Shown: positions 36,418 through 47,901, counted from the stretch's first letter. The stretch is DNA of 64,000 nucleotides from JASHVB01 sp963780805 (GCA_963780805.1 CAWADP010000010.1:124001-188000); one strand, 5' to 3'. The notes: generated from the letters alone by a model not told the origin. Program-made: numbers and translations.

Positions 36418-37992
36418 TCAGGACTGCTTCGAGATGTTCCAGAACACCGGCGCCGGGCCTTTCAGCAAGCCGTGCAATTTCGCGCCCCATGCCTGGCGCA
36501 GCATGTAGCGTCCCATTGGGATGAACGGCACCGACTCGAATGCCGCGAGCTGGTAATCGCGTTCCAAACGCAACTGCTCTTGCGGATTCGCAGCATCCAG
36601 CCAAGCCGCATAGATCGCCTCGATCTTCGGATCGGACGGCCAGCCGAACCATGCGTCCTTGCCGTTGCTGCGGATCAGCGAGGCGAGCAGGGGATCGCGC
36701 GATTCCGGCACCGGCGTGACCGAGGTGAACAGCGACCAGCCGCCTTTGTCCAATGGCTCCCGGCTGCCGCGGCGTTGCAGCGTGGTGCCCCAGTCCATCA
36801 CTTCGTCGTCCACCGTGATCCCGACCTTGCGCAGCGAAGCCACCACCACGGTCGAGGACGCCGCGTGGAACGGCTGGTCGGAGGTGTGCAGCAGGACCAC
36901 GCGCTCGCCGTGGTAGCCGGCCTGGTCGAGCATGCGCTTCACATCGTCCACGCTATGCGGCGTGCGGACAAAATCGAGACCCGCTTCGTCCACCTGCCTA
37001 TCGCCGGTGACCAGGAAGCCGACCGGCGTGACGAAGCCGCTCGGATCCCCGCCCATCACGGCCTGCATCACCTCGCGCTGGTCGATCGCCGCCATCATGG
37101 CGCGGCGGAACAACACGTTGCTGGTGGGGGGATTCAAATGGTTCGGACGCAACTGACTGATGAAGCCCCAGGTATCGAGGCGCCCGGTGACGACGCCCGG
37201 GGCACGCTCCAGCAGGGGCAGCAGGTCGGGGATGGGCATCTCGATCCAGTCGATCTCGCCCGCCATCAGCGCGTTGGCGGCGGTGCCGGGGTCGGGGATC
37301 ATGTGCCACTCGACGCGGTCCACCAGCGCGCGGTGGGCGCCCGCGGTGAAGCTGGGTTGCTCGCTGCGCGGCACGTAGCGTTCGTTGCGCGCGAACGCGT
37401 CAAAACTGCCGAGCACATGCTCTTTCGCCAGGTAGCGGAACGGCCCGCAACCGATCGCTTCGGGAATCTGCTTGAACGGATCGGTGGCCGCGATGCGCGC
37501 CGGCATGATCACCGCGGCGGTCTGGAATTTCGACAGCGCCTTGGGAAGATGCGGGAACGGCTTGCGCAGCCGCCACAGGATGGTCCGGTCGTCGGGCGCT
37601 TCCAGCGCATCGACGCGGGCCTCGATGGTGGCGCCGACCGGATCGCGCTTCATCCAGCGGCGCAGCGAGGTGACACAGTCGCGCGCCAGCACCGGTTCGC
37701 CGTCATGGAAGCGCAGCCCGTCGCGCAGGGTCATGGTGCGGCGGTGGCCGTCGTCGTCGATGACCTCTCCCGCGAGCATGAGCGGCTGCGGCGTCATGGT
37801 CTCATCGCGCCCGTACAGAGTTTCGAACACCATCATGCCGAAGTTGCGCACCACCATGGCGCTGGTCCACACTGGATCGATGCTGGTGAGCGGGGCCTGC
37901 GGCACGAACCGCAACGGCTGCGTGTTGCCGGCAATGGCTGGCCGTGCCAGGGCGGCGGCGGCTCCCGCTGCGATGAAAGTCCGTCGTTGCAT
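36418..37992 (-). CDS. ABC transporter substrate-binding protein, family 5, second paralog
   Basis: Periplasmic binding protein of 524 residues with signal 'MQRRTFIAAGAAAALARPAIA' and family-5 blocks 'SIDPVWTSAMVVRNFGMMVF', 'RRTMTLRDGLRFHDGEPVLA', 'CGPFRYLAKEHVLGSFDAFA' and 'MMAAIDQREVMQAVMGGD'. ATG 37992 has AGAGGG upstream. It resembles the protein at 26019-27626 over its whole length, so one arose by duplication or both serve related ligands. No transporter membrane genes are next to it; the Ldh2-type dehydrogenase starts 95 bases downstream. Confidence 0.9.
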   Translation of the reverse strand: MQRRTFIAAGAAAALARPAIAGNTQPLRFVPQAPLTSIDPVWTSAMVVRNFGMMVFETLYGRDETMTPQPLMLAGEVIDDDGHRRTMTLRDGLRFHDGEPVLARDCVTSLRRWMKRDPVGATIEARVDALEAPDDRTILWRLRKPFPHLPKALSKFQTAAVIMPARIAATDPFKQIPEAIGCGPFRYLAKEHVLGSFDAFARNERYVPRSEQPSFTAGAHRALVDRVEWHMIPDPGTAANALMAGEIDWIEMPIPDLLPLLERAPGVVTGRLDTWGFISQLRPNHLNPPTSNVLFRRAMMAAIDQREVMQAVMGGDPSGFVTPVGFLVTGDRQVDEAGLDFVRTPHSVDDVKRMLDQAGYHGERVVLLHTSDQPFHAASSTVVVASLRKVGITVDDEVMDWGTTLQRRGSREPLDKGGWSLFTSVTPVPESRDPLLASLIRSNGKDAWFGWPSDPKIEAIYAAWLDAANPQEQLRLERDYQLAAFESVPFIPMGRYMLRQAWGAKLHGLLKGPAPVFWNISKQS

Positions 37993-38089
37993 GCTTGTCG
38001 TTTCCCTCTTGTCGCGCCGCCCGTTTTGCGTGGGCGTGCTGATGTTCCGGCACAGGACCGATGGTGCGTATTCGAATGAGCGCGTCATT

Positions 38090-38605
38090 TCAACCGCTGA
38101 CCTGCCAGGCGTGACCGGTCCTGACCACCGGTCTTGTCCTTCGCGGCCGCGACCAGAGGACGCCCGGATAACCTTTCAACGGGCCCAGCTTCTCGCCGCG
38201 GTAGGCCCACTCCGGCGACTCTTCGAGAGCGATGTGATAGCGCGGCTCCCGTCCGGTGCGGGTCTCGAACAGAGCGCGCGGGACGTCTATCATTTTCGCC
38301 GAGCGTGGCCGCTCGTAGAGCAGGGGCGTGCCGCATGTCGCGCAGAAGCTTCGGGTGGTGTGGCGGGCTTTGTCCTTGAAGCGGACGACGCGGTGACTGC
38401 CGAGCGTGATACGGACGCGACTTTTCCAGACTCCAACATAGGTGGCATAGGCGGCGCCATGCGCGTGCTGGGTCGATCGCGAGTGGTCGTGCCAGGCCCA
38501 GAACGCCGGGTAATCGATTTCCAGGCGCACCGCGCCACAGACGCATTGGCCGGATGCGGTCGCCGTTGACCCTGCTCGCAGCTTTGCATTCGCTGGCTTG
38601 TTCAC
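38090..38605 (-). CDS. GFA/CENP-V-type zinc protein, variant
   Basis: Small enzyme-like protein of the GFA family (named for glutathione-dependent formaldehyde activation; most members are uncharacterised), 171 residues. The first CxCG (SGQCVCGAVRLE) and the last CxxC (SFCATCGTPLLYE) are present. The middle zinc-ligand segment, usually CHCxxC before 'HGAAYATYVGV', reads HDHSRSTQHA, so its cysteines are gone. The start GTG 38605 is chosen for the GGGGGAG 5 bases upstream; the longer open frame to 38962 has no homology. It sits upstream of the second orphan binding protein on the same strand, with 97 bases between. Confidence 0.78.
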   Translation of the reverse strand: MNKPANAKLRAGSTATASGQCVCGAVRLEIDYPAFWAWHDHSRSTQHAHGAAYATYVGVWKSRVRITLGSHRVVRFKDKARHTTRSFCATCGTPLLYERPRSAKMIDVPRALFETRTGREPRYHIALEESPEWAYRGEKLGPLKGYPGVLWSRPRRTRPVVRTGHAWQVSG

Positions 38606-38800
38606 GCGCTCCCCCGACGGTCTGCAGTCCTGGTCCGATAGTGCGGCAGGACGCGGCCGGTGGAAATTGCATCGGGGCCGGCGGGGTGGTTGTGAGCCTT
38701 TTTGTGGGCAACTATTATAGACCTGACCACTCGCCACAAAATGTTTGATTGGTGTGGTGGCCCGGCTACATATGGCGATCGCAACTGAATGGAGTCTGTC

Positions 38801-38944
38801 GTGCTTCGAGTTGTCATTGCAACCGACGGGAAGGGTGGCCAGCCCGTCCCATATGGAGTCGCCCACACCGATGAGCAGGTGAAGTCGCTGCTGAAGAAAG
38901 CTCGCAGGGAGGGCTTGCTCGCCATGGAATTGCGCCAGACGTGA
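38801..38944 (+). CDS. Small hypothetical protein, 47 aa
   Basis: A short frame with coding character. GTG 38801 follows GGAG by 7 bases, and the product begins VLRVVIATDGKGGQPVP and ends in a basic helix (VKSLLKKARREGLLAMELR). Upstream lies an AT-rich region with a possible -35 (TTGATT, 38745) and -10-like TACATA at 38767. It is divergent from the GFA-type gene. I do not recognise the family, and the call rests on ribosome-binding site, spacing and amino-acid composition. Confidence 0.5.
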   Translation: MLRVVIATDGKGGQPVPYGVAHTDEQVKSLLKKARREGLLAMELRQT

Positions 38945-39123
38945 TCCGACGCGGTAGTGCACCAGGTATATGGTTGCCTCTTTTCTCGCGCTTTAGTACC
39001 TCTTTGTAATACCAAAAAGCCGCAAATTGCTACGACGAAGTCCAACCAATACTGACCTGGGTCTCTCTACAGAGAGCGGCGCGCTCCCCTTTTCAAACCG
39101 TCTACCCCCAAAATACTCGGTTT

Positions 39124-40209
39124 TCAGTCAGGCTCCGCCCCTGCTTCCGAAGCCGCGCCCCGCGCGGCCGTTCCCTCCCGCCACAGCAGCATCAGCGCCG
39201 CCATCAGCGCCGGCCCGACGAACAATCCCAGCAAGCCCCAGGTCTCCAAGCCGCCGAGAATCCCCAGCAACACCCAGATGAACGGCAGGCGTGTCGAACC
39301 ACCGATCAACGTGGGGCGAGCGAAGTGATCCGCGACGAAGTTCACGATCGTGCCGGTCACGACCACGCCGATGGCGGCCAGCTTCGCGCCCTGCACCAGC
39401 AGCAGCGCCGCGGCGATCAACACCAGGACCACGGCGCCGAACGGGACCATCGCCGCCATCGCCGTCAGCAGGCCGAACAACGCCGGATGCGGCACCCCGG
39501 CGAGGGCATAGACGATGCCGAGCAAGATGCCCTCGGCTAGTCCCACCAGCACCAGCCCATCCACCGTCCCGTGCACCGACGCCACCATCTGCTCACCCAA
39601 CGCCTCGCCGGAGGGACCGAACAGGCGGCGGCCGGCGCGGTGCATCTGCGCGACCAGCGCGTCTCCGTCGCGGAACAAAAAGAACAGGGTCAGCAGAGTG
39701 AAGCCGAACAACACGGCGCGGTGCGCGATCTCCGAGCCATACTCGCGGCTGCGCGCGAACAGGTCGGCCTGGGCGAGGCGGTGGAGCAGGTCCGAGGAGG
39801 CCTCGGGACTGCCGAGATTGTTCTGCCACCACGTCTGCGCCTGCCCGCTGCCCAGGGGCAGATGGGACAACAGGTCCGGCGGCGGGATGCCGGTCTTGCG
39901 CGCCTGCTGCACCCAAACGAACACGCTATGCGCGTCACTGCTCAGTGGCACGACCACCAGCACCAAAGGCAACAGGAACACCAGCGCCACGCCCAGGGTG
40001 AACATCGCCGGCACCAGCACGTTATGCCGCCCGGGTGCGAGGTGCGTGCGGACGCGGCGATAAAGCGGCCAGAGCGCGATGGCGAAGATGCCGGCCCAGA
40101 TCAGCGCCGGAAGGAAGGTGTGCAACGTCCACAGGCCGAGCAAGGTCAGCGCGACGATCAGTGCCGCGCGGGCACTGCGCTGCGCCGGGGTGGGGGTGGG
40201 CGCGTTCAT
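39124..40209 (-). CDS. AI-2E family transporter (PerM/UPF0118)
   Basis: Polytopic membrane protein of 361 residues. Several hydrophobic segments are visible, two near the N-terminus (AALIVALTLLGLWTLHTFLPALIWAGIFAIALWPLYRR, broken here for reading only as the first helical hairpin), a long periplasmic loop, then 'FGFTLLTLFFLFRDGDALV', 'GLAEGILLGIVYALAGVPHP' and the signature end 'RLPFIWVLLGILGGLETWG', 'LLGLFVGPALMAALMLLW'. Members have been linked to AI-2 export or Na+/H+ exchange; the substrate is open. ATG 40209 is the first ATG that gives a normal N-terminus. It follows dnaE2 by 34 bases on the same strand. Confidence 0.85.
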   Translation of the reverse strand: MNAPTPTPAQRSARAALIVALTLLGLWTLHTFLPALIWAGIFAIALWPLYRRVRTHLAPGRHNVLVPAMFTLGVALVFLLPLVLVVVPLSSDAHSVFVWVQQARKTGIPPPDLLSHLPLGSGQAQTWWQNNLGSPEASSDLLHRLAQADLFARSREYGSEIAHRAVLFGFTLLTLFFLFRDGDALVAQMHRAGRRLFGPSGEALGEQMVASVHGTVDGLVLVGLAEGILLGIVYALAGVPHPALFGLLTAMAAMVPFGAVVLVLIAAALLLVQGAKLAAIGVVVTGTIVNFVADHFARPTLIGGSTRLPFIWVLLGILGGLETWGLLGLFVGPALMAALMLLWREGTAARGAASEAGAEPD

Positions 40210-40243
40210 CGGTGCCTCATTGTGCGCATCAGCGAAGTGCACA

Positions 40244-43581
<3,338 letters not shown>

Positions 43582-43689
43582 GGGAGGTGAAGATTGAAAG
43601 GTTGGGGGGGCGGTTAACTGTTTGGTAAGGGGGGTGGGGTTATATTGGCTCTTCACGTTGCGCCGGTGCGGGGTGAAGCAGCCAGATGT

Positions 43690-44170
43690 CTCACAAAGAA
43701 ACAGGAGAGTTTAAGGCAAGCTTTCACAAAGAAGAAAGTGATTTCTGTCTGCCCGGGGACCGCACCGGGTAGATCATTGGGTGGCGATAAAAGTTCATCG
43801 AGCGCTGGGACCGGGTCTGCTGGAAGAGGTGTACGAGGAGTGTCTTTGCTGGGAGCTTGGGCAAAGTGGCCTGGCATTTGTTCGGCAAACGACCCTCCCT
43901 TTGATCTACCAAGGCGTCCGCCTGCCACGCGGCTACCGTGCCGATATCGTTGTGGAAGACACCGTCCTGCTCGAAATAAAGTCGGTGGAGCACCTTCTGC
44001 CGGTGCATGTATCGCAGGTGCTGACCTATCTCCGTTTGGGTGGCTTCAAGGTCGGCCTGCTGATGAATTTCAACACCAAACTCCTGAAAGACGGTCTGCA
44101 TCGCTTCGTCCTGTGAACGCCCGTTCTTCTTTGTGAAACCCAGCCTTAAACCTTCCTTTTTCTTTGTGAG
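43690..44170. mobile_element. GxxExxY module bounded by 45-bp inverted repeats
   Basis: Bases 43690-43734 and 44126-44170 are 45-bp inverted repeats matching at 39 of 45 positions; both read CTCACAAAGAA at the outer end and TTTCACAAAGAAG at the inner end. Between them lies one gene only (43781-44116), on the opposite strand to imuB and dnaE2. The module sits at the junction where dnaE2 normally follows imuB. I find no clear target-site duplication. A solo relative of one arm lies at 15835-15875. Whether the unit moves as DNA, or is an RNA-level structure, is unknown. Confidence 0.65.
43781..44116 (+). CDS. GxxExxY family protein (PD-(D/E)XK-like fold)
   Basis: 111-residue protein with the name-giving motif: 'KVHRALGPGLLEEVYEECLCW' (GPGLLEEVY). 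A nuclease-like core follows: 'GYRADIVVEDTVLLEIKSVE' has the spaced Asp and ExK of PD-(D/E)XK enzymes, then 'LPVHVSQVLTYLRLGGFKVG' and 'LLMNFNTKLLKDGLHRFVL'. The function of the family is not established. The start is GTG 43781; family proteins usually have 10-15 more N-terminal residues, and here a stop in frame at 43739-43741 limits extension. It is the sole gene between the 45-bp inverted repeats and runs against the mutasome genes. Confidence 0.85.
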   Translation: MAIKVHRALGPGLLEEVYEECLCWELGQSGLAFVRQTTLPLIYQGVRLPRGYRADIVVEDTVLLEIKSVEHLLPVHVSQVLTYLRLGGFKVGLLMNFNTKLLKDGLHRFVL

Positions 44171-44257
44171 AAAATTTGACCGTCGCGAACCGCACAAGCC
44201 CCGCCCGAGAACCCCTACCACCCGCCAGCACACCCCTTCTCATCCATCTCCAAATCC

Positions 44258-46027
44258 TCAGAAGAATCCGTGCAGAAACCAGCGAAGATCACCGGTGGCA
44301 GCATCTTCCCCATCGCCTCGCCGGAACAACCAGAAGCGCCGCCCCTCTTCATCTTCCACCCGGAAATAGTCGCGCACCGAGCGCATCTCGCCCGACCGCT
44401 TCCACCATTCTCCCGCGATGCGCTCCGGTCCGTCGGCCCTTCGCACCCGATGGCGCACGCGGCGCCAGGTGAAGGCAACCGGCGGCTGGTCGGGCAGCAG
44501 CGCCATCGCATCCACCGGCTGCGGCGGGTCGAGCAGCCGCACCGGGCGCGGCAGGTCGGCCGGCCAACCTGGGCGCCGGGGCAGCGAGACGTTGCGAGGC
44601 GGCAGGACGCTGCGGGAAAGCGGGGCGCTGCGGGAAGGCACGGCGCTGCGGGAAGGCGGGGCGCTGTGGGAGGACAGCGCCGGCATGCGGTGCACCGCGC
44701 GCTCCGGCACGTCGCTTTCCACCGGGGCGGCGCGCCAGACCCGGTGCGTGCCCAGGCGGTTCTCCAGCCGGTCCACTAGGGGGGAGATGTCCTTCGCCCT
44801 TTCTATCTCGGACAGCGACGCCGTTGCCTGGGCGTAGGTCAGTGGCTCGGCTTGCGGCACCACCAGGTGCATTGCTTCCACGCCCAGGCCGGGATCGACA
44901 CGTTCCAGCTTCTCCCCCAGCAGGCGCGCCAGATGTCGGGCGTCGCGTGCGGGGCGGGCGGTGCCGATGCGCAGGGACTGGATTGAGCCGTCCACGCGCT
45001 CGAACAGCAGGTCCAGGCGCCGGGCACCCTGGCTGGCTGTTTCCAATGCGGCGCAGACCGCGGCGGTGAGGCGGGCGATGACGGCGGCGAAGGCTTCCGC
45101 GGTCAGCAGCGGCTCGACGAAGGTCAGGCGAGCCTGGACCAGGTCGGGGGGGAAGACGGGGACGATCGGCTCGAACACCATGCCCAATGCCTGGTCCAGC
45201 CGCGTCGTCACCAGCGGGCCGAAGCGGCGGGTCAGCGGAGCGCGGGGGGTGGCGGCGAGCTGCGCCACGGTCTCGAAGCCGAGCAAGTGCAGGCCGTCGG
45301 TAATGGCGGCAGGCAGGCGGAGGGAGTCGATGGGCAGGGGAGTCACCGCCGCCGCCGTGTCGCCAACCGGCACCACGAAAACATGGACACCCCCTCCCCT
45401 TGTGGGAGGGGGGTGGGCGGAGGGGTGCGAGCCATCCGATGTCGCGATGGCTCGCACCCCTCCCCCCAGCCCTCTCCCACAAGGGGAGGGGGTGTCTTTT
45501 TTGCTCTCTCGCTCCTCGCCAAATCGTGCCACCGCGTGCGCGGCGCCGGGGGTGTCGGCGATGGCTGCTCGGGCGGCGATGCCTTGCGCCACCAGCCTCC
45601 CAACCAGATCGCGCAGCAGCTTCGCCTCGCCGCCGTGCAGATGGGCGCAGCCGGTGACGTCCAGCCAGATGCCGTCGGGGGTATCGGAGGTGGTCAGCGG
45701 CGCATAGCGCAGGCACCAGGCGGCCAGCCGGCGCAGCGCCGCTGCATCGGCTTCCGGATCGGCCGGCGGAGGCGCCAGGCCGGGGACTATCACCTGCGCC
45801 TGAGCCAGCGGCATGCCGGGGTGCAGCCCCAGCGCCGCCGCTTCCGCATCCACCGCCGCTACCACCATCCGGCGCCCGTCATGCGCCGCGGTGATCAGCG
45901 GCCCCTCAGGCAGCTTCCCCTCAGGCAGCTTCCCGTCAGGCAGCTTCCCGTCAGGCGGAGCGGCGCCATGCCGGCGCAGCCGATCCGTCGCCAGAGTCGG
46001 CAACCAGACCGAGACGACCCTCCGCAT
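44258..46027 (-). CDS. imuB: ImuB, Y-family-like mutasome subunit
   Basis: Catalytically inactive Y-family polymerase relative that links DnaE2 to the beta clamp during SOS mutagenesis; 589 residues. Signs: MRRVVSVWLPTLATDRLRR, 'GLHPGMPLAQAQVIVPGLAP', 'GIWLDVTGCAHLHGGEAKLL' and 'TRRFGPLVTTRLDQALG', then the C-terminal 'PERIAGEWWKRSGEMRSVRD' and 'RFWLFRRGDGE'. A palindromic element encodes about residues 177-214 in frame. Two tandem-repeat tracts add variable peptides: 15 bp at 45905-45956 (DGKLP/EGKLP) and 18 bp at 44606-44677 (SAxPSR). The start lies inside imuA (77-base overlap), indicating coupling. It would normally continue into dnaE2, now 677 bases downstream. Confidence 0.92.
   Translation of the reverse strand: MRRVVSVWLPTLATDRLRRHGAAPPDGKLPDGKLPEGKLPEGPLITAAHDGRRMVVAAVDAEAAALGLHPGMPLAQAQVIVPGLAPPPADPEADAAALRRLAAWCLRYAPLTTSDTPDGIWLDVTGCAHLHGGEAKLLRDLVGRLVAQGIAARAAIADTPGAAHAVARFGEERESKKDTPSPCGRGLGGGVRAIATSDGSHPSAHPPPTRGGGVHVFVVPVGDTAAAVTPLPIDSLRLPAAITDGLHLLGFETVAQLAATPRAPLTRRFGPLVTTRLDQALGMVFEPIVPVFPPDLVQARLTFVEPLLTAEAFAAVIARLTAAVCAALETASQGARRLDLLFERVDGSIQSLRIGTARPARDARHLARLLGEKLERVDPGLGVEAMHLVVPQAEPLTYAQATASLSEIERAKDISPLVDRLENRLGTHRVWRAAPVESDVPERAVHRMPALSSHSAPPSRSAVPSRSAPLSRSVLPPRNVSLPRRPGWPADLPRPVRLLDPPQPVDAMALLPDQPPVAFTWRRVRHRVRRADGPERIAGEWWKRSGEMRSVRDYFRVEDEEGRRFWLFRRGDGEDAATGDLRWFLHGFF
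44606..44677. repeat. 18-bp tandem repeat in imuB
   Basis: Four consecutive units of 18 bases (GGCGCTGCGGGAAGGCRS type) at 44606, 44624, 44642 and 44660, encoding six-residue repeats such as SRSAPP in the linker before the ImuB C-terminal domain. The period is a multiple of three, so copy number can change without breaking the frame. Confidence 0.85.
45386..45496. repeat. Palindromic insertion element inside imuB
   Basis: A 51-bp inverted repeat (45386-45436 against 45446-45496, 48 of 51 pairs) with a 9-base centre, 111 bp or 37 codons in total. It is translated in frame in ImuB, starting 'DTPSPCGRGLGGGVRAIA'. The outer bases (GACACCCCCTCCCCTTG) match those of the dnaE2 copy, so this is one mobile or dispersed repeat family. 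Confidence 0.9.
45905..45956. repeat. 15-bp tandem repeat near the start of imuB
   Basis: Units of CTCAGGCAGCTTCCC (or GTCAGG...) at 45905, 45920 and 45935, with a partial fourth, give the peptide run DGKLPDGKLPEGKLPEG at residues about 26-42 of ImuB. It lies just downstream of the imuA-imuB overlap and keeps the frame. Confidence 0.85.
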
Positions 46028-46730
46028 CGCATGCCTCCACGATCCAGGTTGATGGTTTGCCGCCGCGGCAGCGCGCCAACTCCAGCCGCCAGCGCTGCGG
46101 CCCCAGGCCGGGCGTCTCGGGCGCGTGCGGCAGCGGCGGGGGCGACGGCAGCGCGGCGATCCGCCAGCTTGTGACGGCGGCGGTCGGCGCCGTCAGCGCC
46201 GGGTCGTCGTGCTTGCGGCTGCGGCGCAGAGCGAGGGCCAGTGTGCCGGCGGCCTCGGCGGCGAGCTGCAGGCGGCGCGAGGCGGTCAGCGTCAGCTTAC
46301 CGCCGATCTCGCCCACCACGCCGGCGAGGCCAGGCTGGCGCAGGCCTTCCTCCATGGCTTGCAGGACGGCGTCGGGCCTGGTGGCCTCGGCGTAGATCAC
46401 CCGGTCGGGGTGCAGGCCGACGGCGGCCAGGCCGGGGGCAAACAGGTCGGCATGTTCCTGCACCCAGAGGACGGGGCCGGGCAGGCGGGCCAGGATGCCG
46501 GCAAAGAACAGGGCGACGGCGGCGCCATGCTCGGTGTCCGGGCCGGCGCCGGCGGCTTCGTGCAGAGCGCCGAGTGGCAGGCCGCCGCCGGGGAGTGCCG
46601 GGTCGATCGCCGGGTGCAGCGGCAAGATGCCGCGATGGGGGCGGGTGGGGCTGTGTTCCAGGCGCGCGATGCGGTCCCGCAGGGTCTGCAGGACGGCGGC
46701 CTGGGGTGGGGTGGGGATCGACAGGTCCAT
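45951..46730 (-). CDS. imuA: ImuA, RecA-like mutasome protein
   Basis: First gene of the SOS mutagenesis operon, 259 residues. It has the RecA/SulA-like core: 'LPGGGLPLGALHEAAGAGPD' in the place of the ATP-binding loop, 'PVLWVQEHADLFAPGLAAVG', 'RLQLAAEAAGTLALALRRS' and 'PQRWRLELARCRGGKPSTWI', matching alphaproteobacterial ImuA. ImuA modulates ImuB-DnaE2 translesion synthesis. The start at 46730 lies 33 bases downstream of a consensus LexA box. Its end overlaps imuB by 77 bases. Confidence 0.9.
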   Translation of the reverse strand: MDLSIPTPPQAAVLQTLRDRIARLEHSPTRPHRGILPLHPAIDPALPGGGLPLGALHEAAGAGPDTEHGAAVALFFAGILARLPGPVLWVQEHADLFAPGLAAVGLHPDRVIYAEATRPDAVLQAMEEGLRQPGLAGVVGEIGGKLTLTASRRLQLAAEAAGTLALALRRSRKHDDPALTAPTAAVTSWRIAALPSPPPLPHAPETPGLGPQRWRLELARCRGGKPSTWIVEACDAEGRLGLVADSGDGSAAPAWRRSA

Positions 46731-46763
46731 CTGTGTTCACCCGGCTGGAGGCAGGGGGAACAG

Positions 46764-46778
46764 GAACATATATAGAAC
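46764..46778 (-). promoter_or_regulatory. LexA (SOS) operator upstream of imuA
   Basis: On the minus strand the site reads GTTCTATATATGTTC, an exact GTTC-N7-GTTC, the alphaproteobacterial LexA consensus. It is 33 bases before the imuA start in an AT-rich patch. The spacing and the SOS function of the operon make this a strong call. I found no second box ahead of dnaE2. Confidence 0.92.
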
Positions 46779-47475
46779 CAAGGGGCCGAGTCGAGTCGGA
46801 AGCGCGGGAGGGACAAGGGGTAGGCGCCTTTGACATCGTAGCCTGGTGGCAAGCGGCGGAGGCAGGAGAAATCCACGCGCCCCACGAGACTTTACCAATC
46901 CGCTGCGAGAGTGGCGTGGCGGCGAGGCCGAAAGGCCGGCTACCACCCGCCTGCAAGTCGAGTACTTCGAGCGGACCCGGCCGAACCTGAAGACGTTCCT
47001 TCTGACGGGCGGCTACGCCGGCGAGGAGGAGGACGCATTCGATCGCGCCATGCAGCCGATCCGAGCCGAGGGCGGCGCCTTCCTCCGCCCGCGGCCGCTG
47101 GATCACCACGAGGAATGATCTTCGTTCTCGACATCAACGTCCTGAGCAATTCTGCCGAAGCGACCAGCCGGACGCGGTGCCGGCTCTTGCATGCCGCGAG
47201 CCGGGAACCTGCAAGTTCACTCCCCGCCAAATCCGGTCTTTGCTTGCTCTGCCGGGAAGGTCCGCTCCGGGTCGCACGTGCCTTATCGGAATCGGCTCTC
47301 CCGTAGGGTGCCTTACCGGAGAAGAGGTGAGACGATCGGGATAGCCCCAATGCAACCGGTCAAAGTTTCGTTGCAGAGGTAAGAGGTAATATGGCGCCCG
47401 GTTGCCAACTTTCCCGTAGCTGGCGCAACCATCCATTGCCCGTCCCCAACAACGCTTTCTAGCGGTACGCATCTC
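46779..47475. other. Decayed intergenic region with possible PIN-domain start
   Basis: About 700 bases without an intact gene. One open frame at 46846-47118 ends in a TGA that overlaps an ATG at 47115, after which the sequence reads MIFVLDINVLSN, like the first residues of a VapC PIN domain, and then loses similarity. The upstream frame does not look like a known antitoxin. I treat this as eroded accessory sequence, possibly the remains of a toxin-antitoxin locus. Confidence 0.3.
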
Positions 47476-47901
47476 GTGTCGGGAGGATCCCTGGGCACCG
47501 ACCAACATTTGGTTGTCGGGACCTACCCTCCACGAGGGTCGGGCCGCAGCTCGGGGCGTCCGGTCCCCCTGAGTGATGCGCTGATCGCACAGGTGCACAC
47601 GATGGAAGAGAAGGGGTCCGACGTAAATCTGGGCGCCCATCTCCTCAACGACGCCTGGAAAGGACTCTTTGATGCAGCGGTGGTTATTTCCAACGATACG
47701 GATTTGGTCACGCCGATAAGGATGGTGACAGTAGAGCGGGGCAAGCCCGTATTCGTGGTGTGCCCTGGACGTTGGCAGATGGCGCCGCAACTCCAACGTG
47801 TCGCAACCTACCAACGACACATAAGGCGAGGAATGTTGGCTGCATCGCAGTTTCCGGACCCAATACCTGGAACTACGATCAGGAAACCGGCGACTTGGTA
47901 G
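47476..47901 (+). pseudogene. NYN-domain (LabA-like/DUF88) protein, 5'-truncated
   Basis: The C-terminal part of an NYN-domain nuclease-like protein: 'MEEKGSDVNLGAHLLNDAWK' and 'FDAAVVISNDTDLVTPIRMV', with acidic residues of the PIN-like active site, then 'RIRRGML...' type ending 'RGMLAASQFPDPIPGTTIRK'. Relatives have about 200-250 residues and begin with an IDGFN-type motif; that half is missing here. GTG 47476 opens the frame, but homology starts only about 35 codons later. It is probably dead. Confidence 0.7.

Noticed and set aside
46846..47118. Toxin-antitoxin pair with ATGA overlap at 47115
   Set aside because: The upstream frame has no antitoxin features and the PIN-like similarity is lost after about 12 residues; kept only as a possible remnant.
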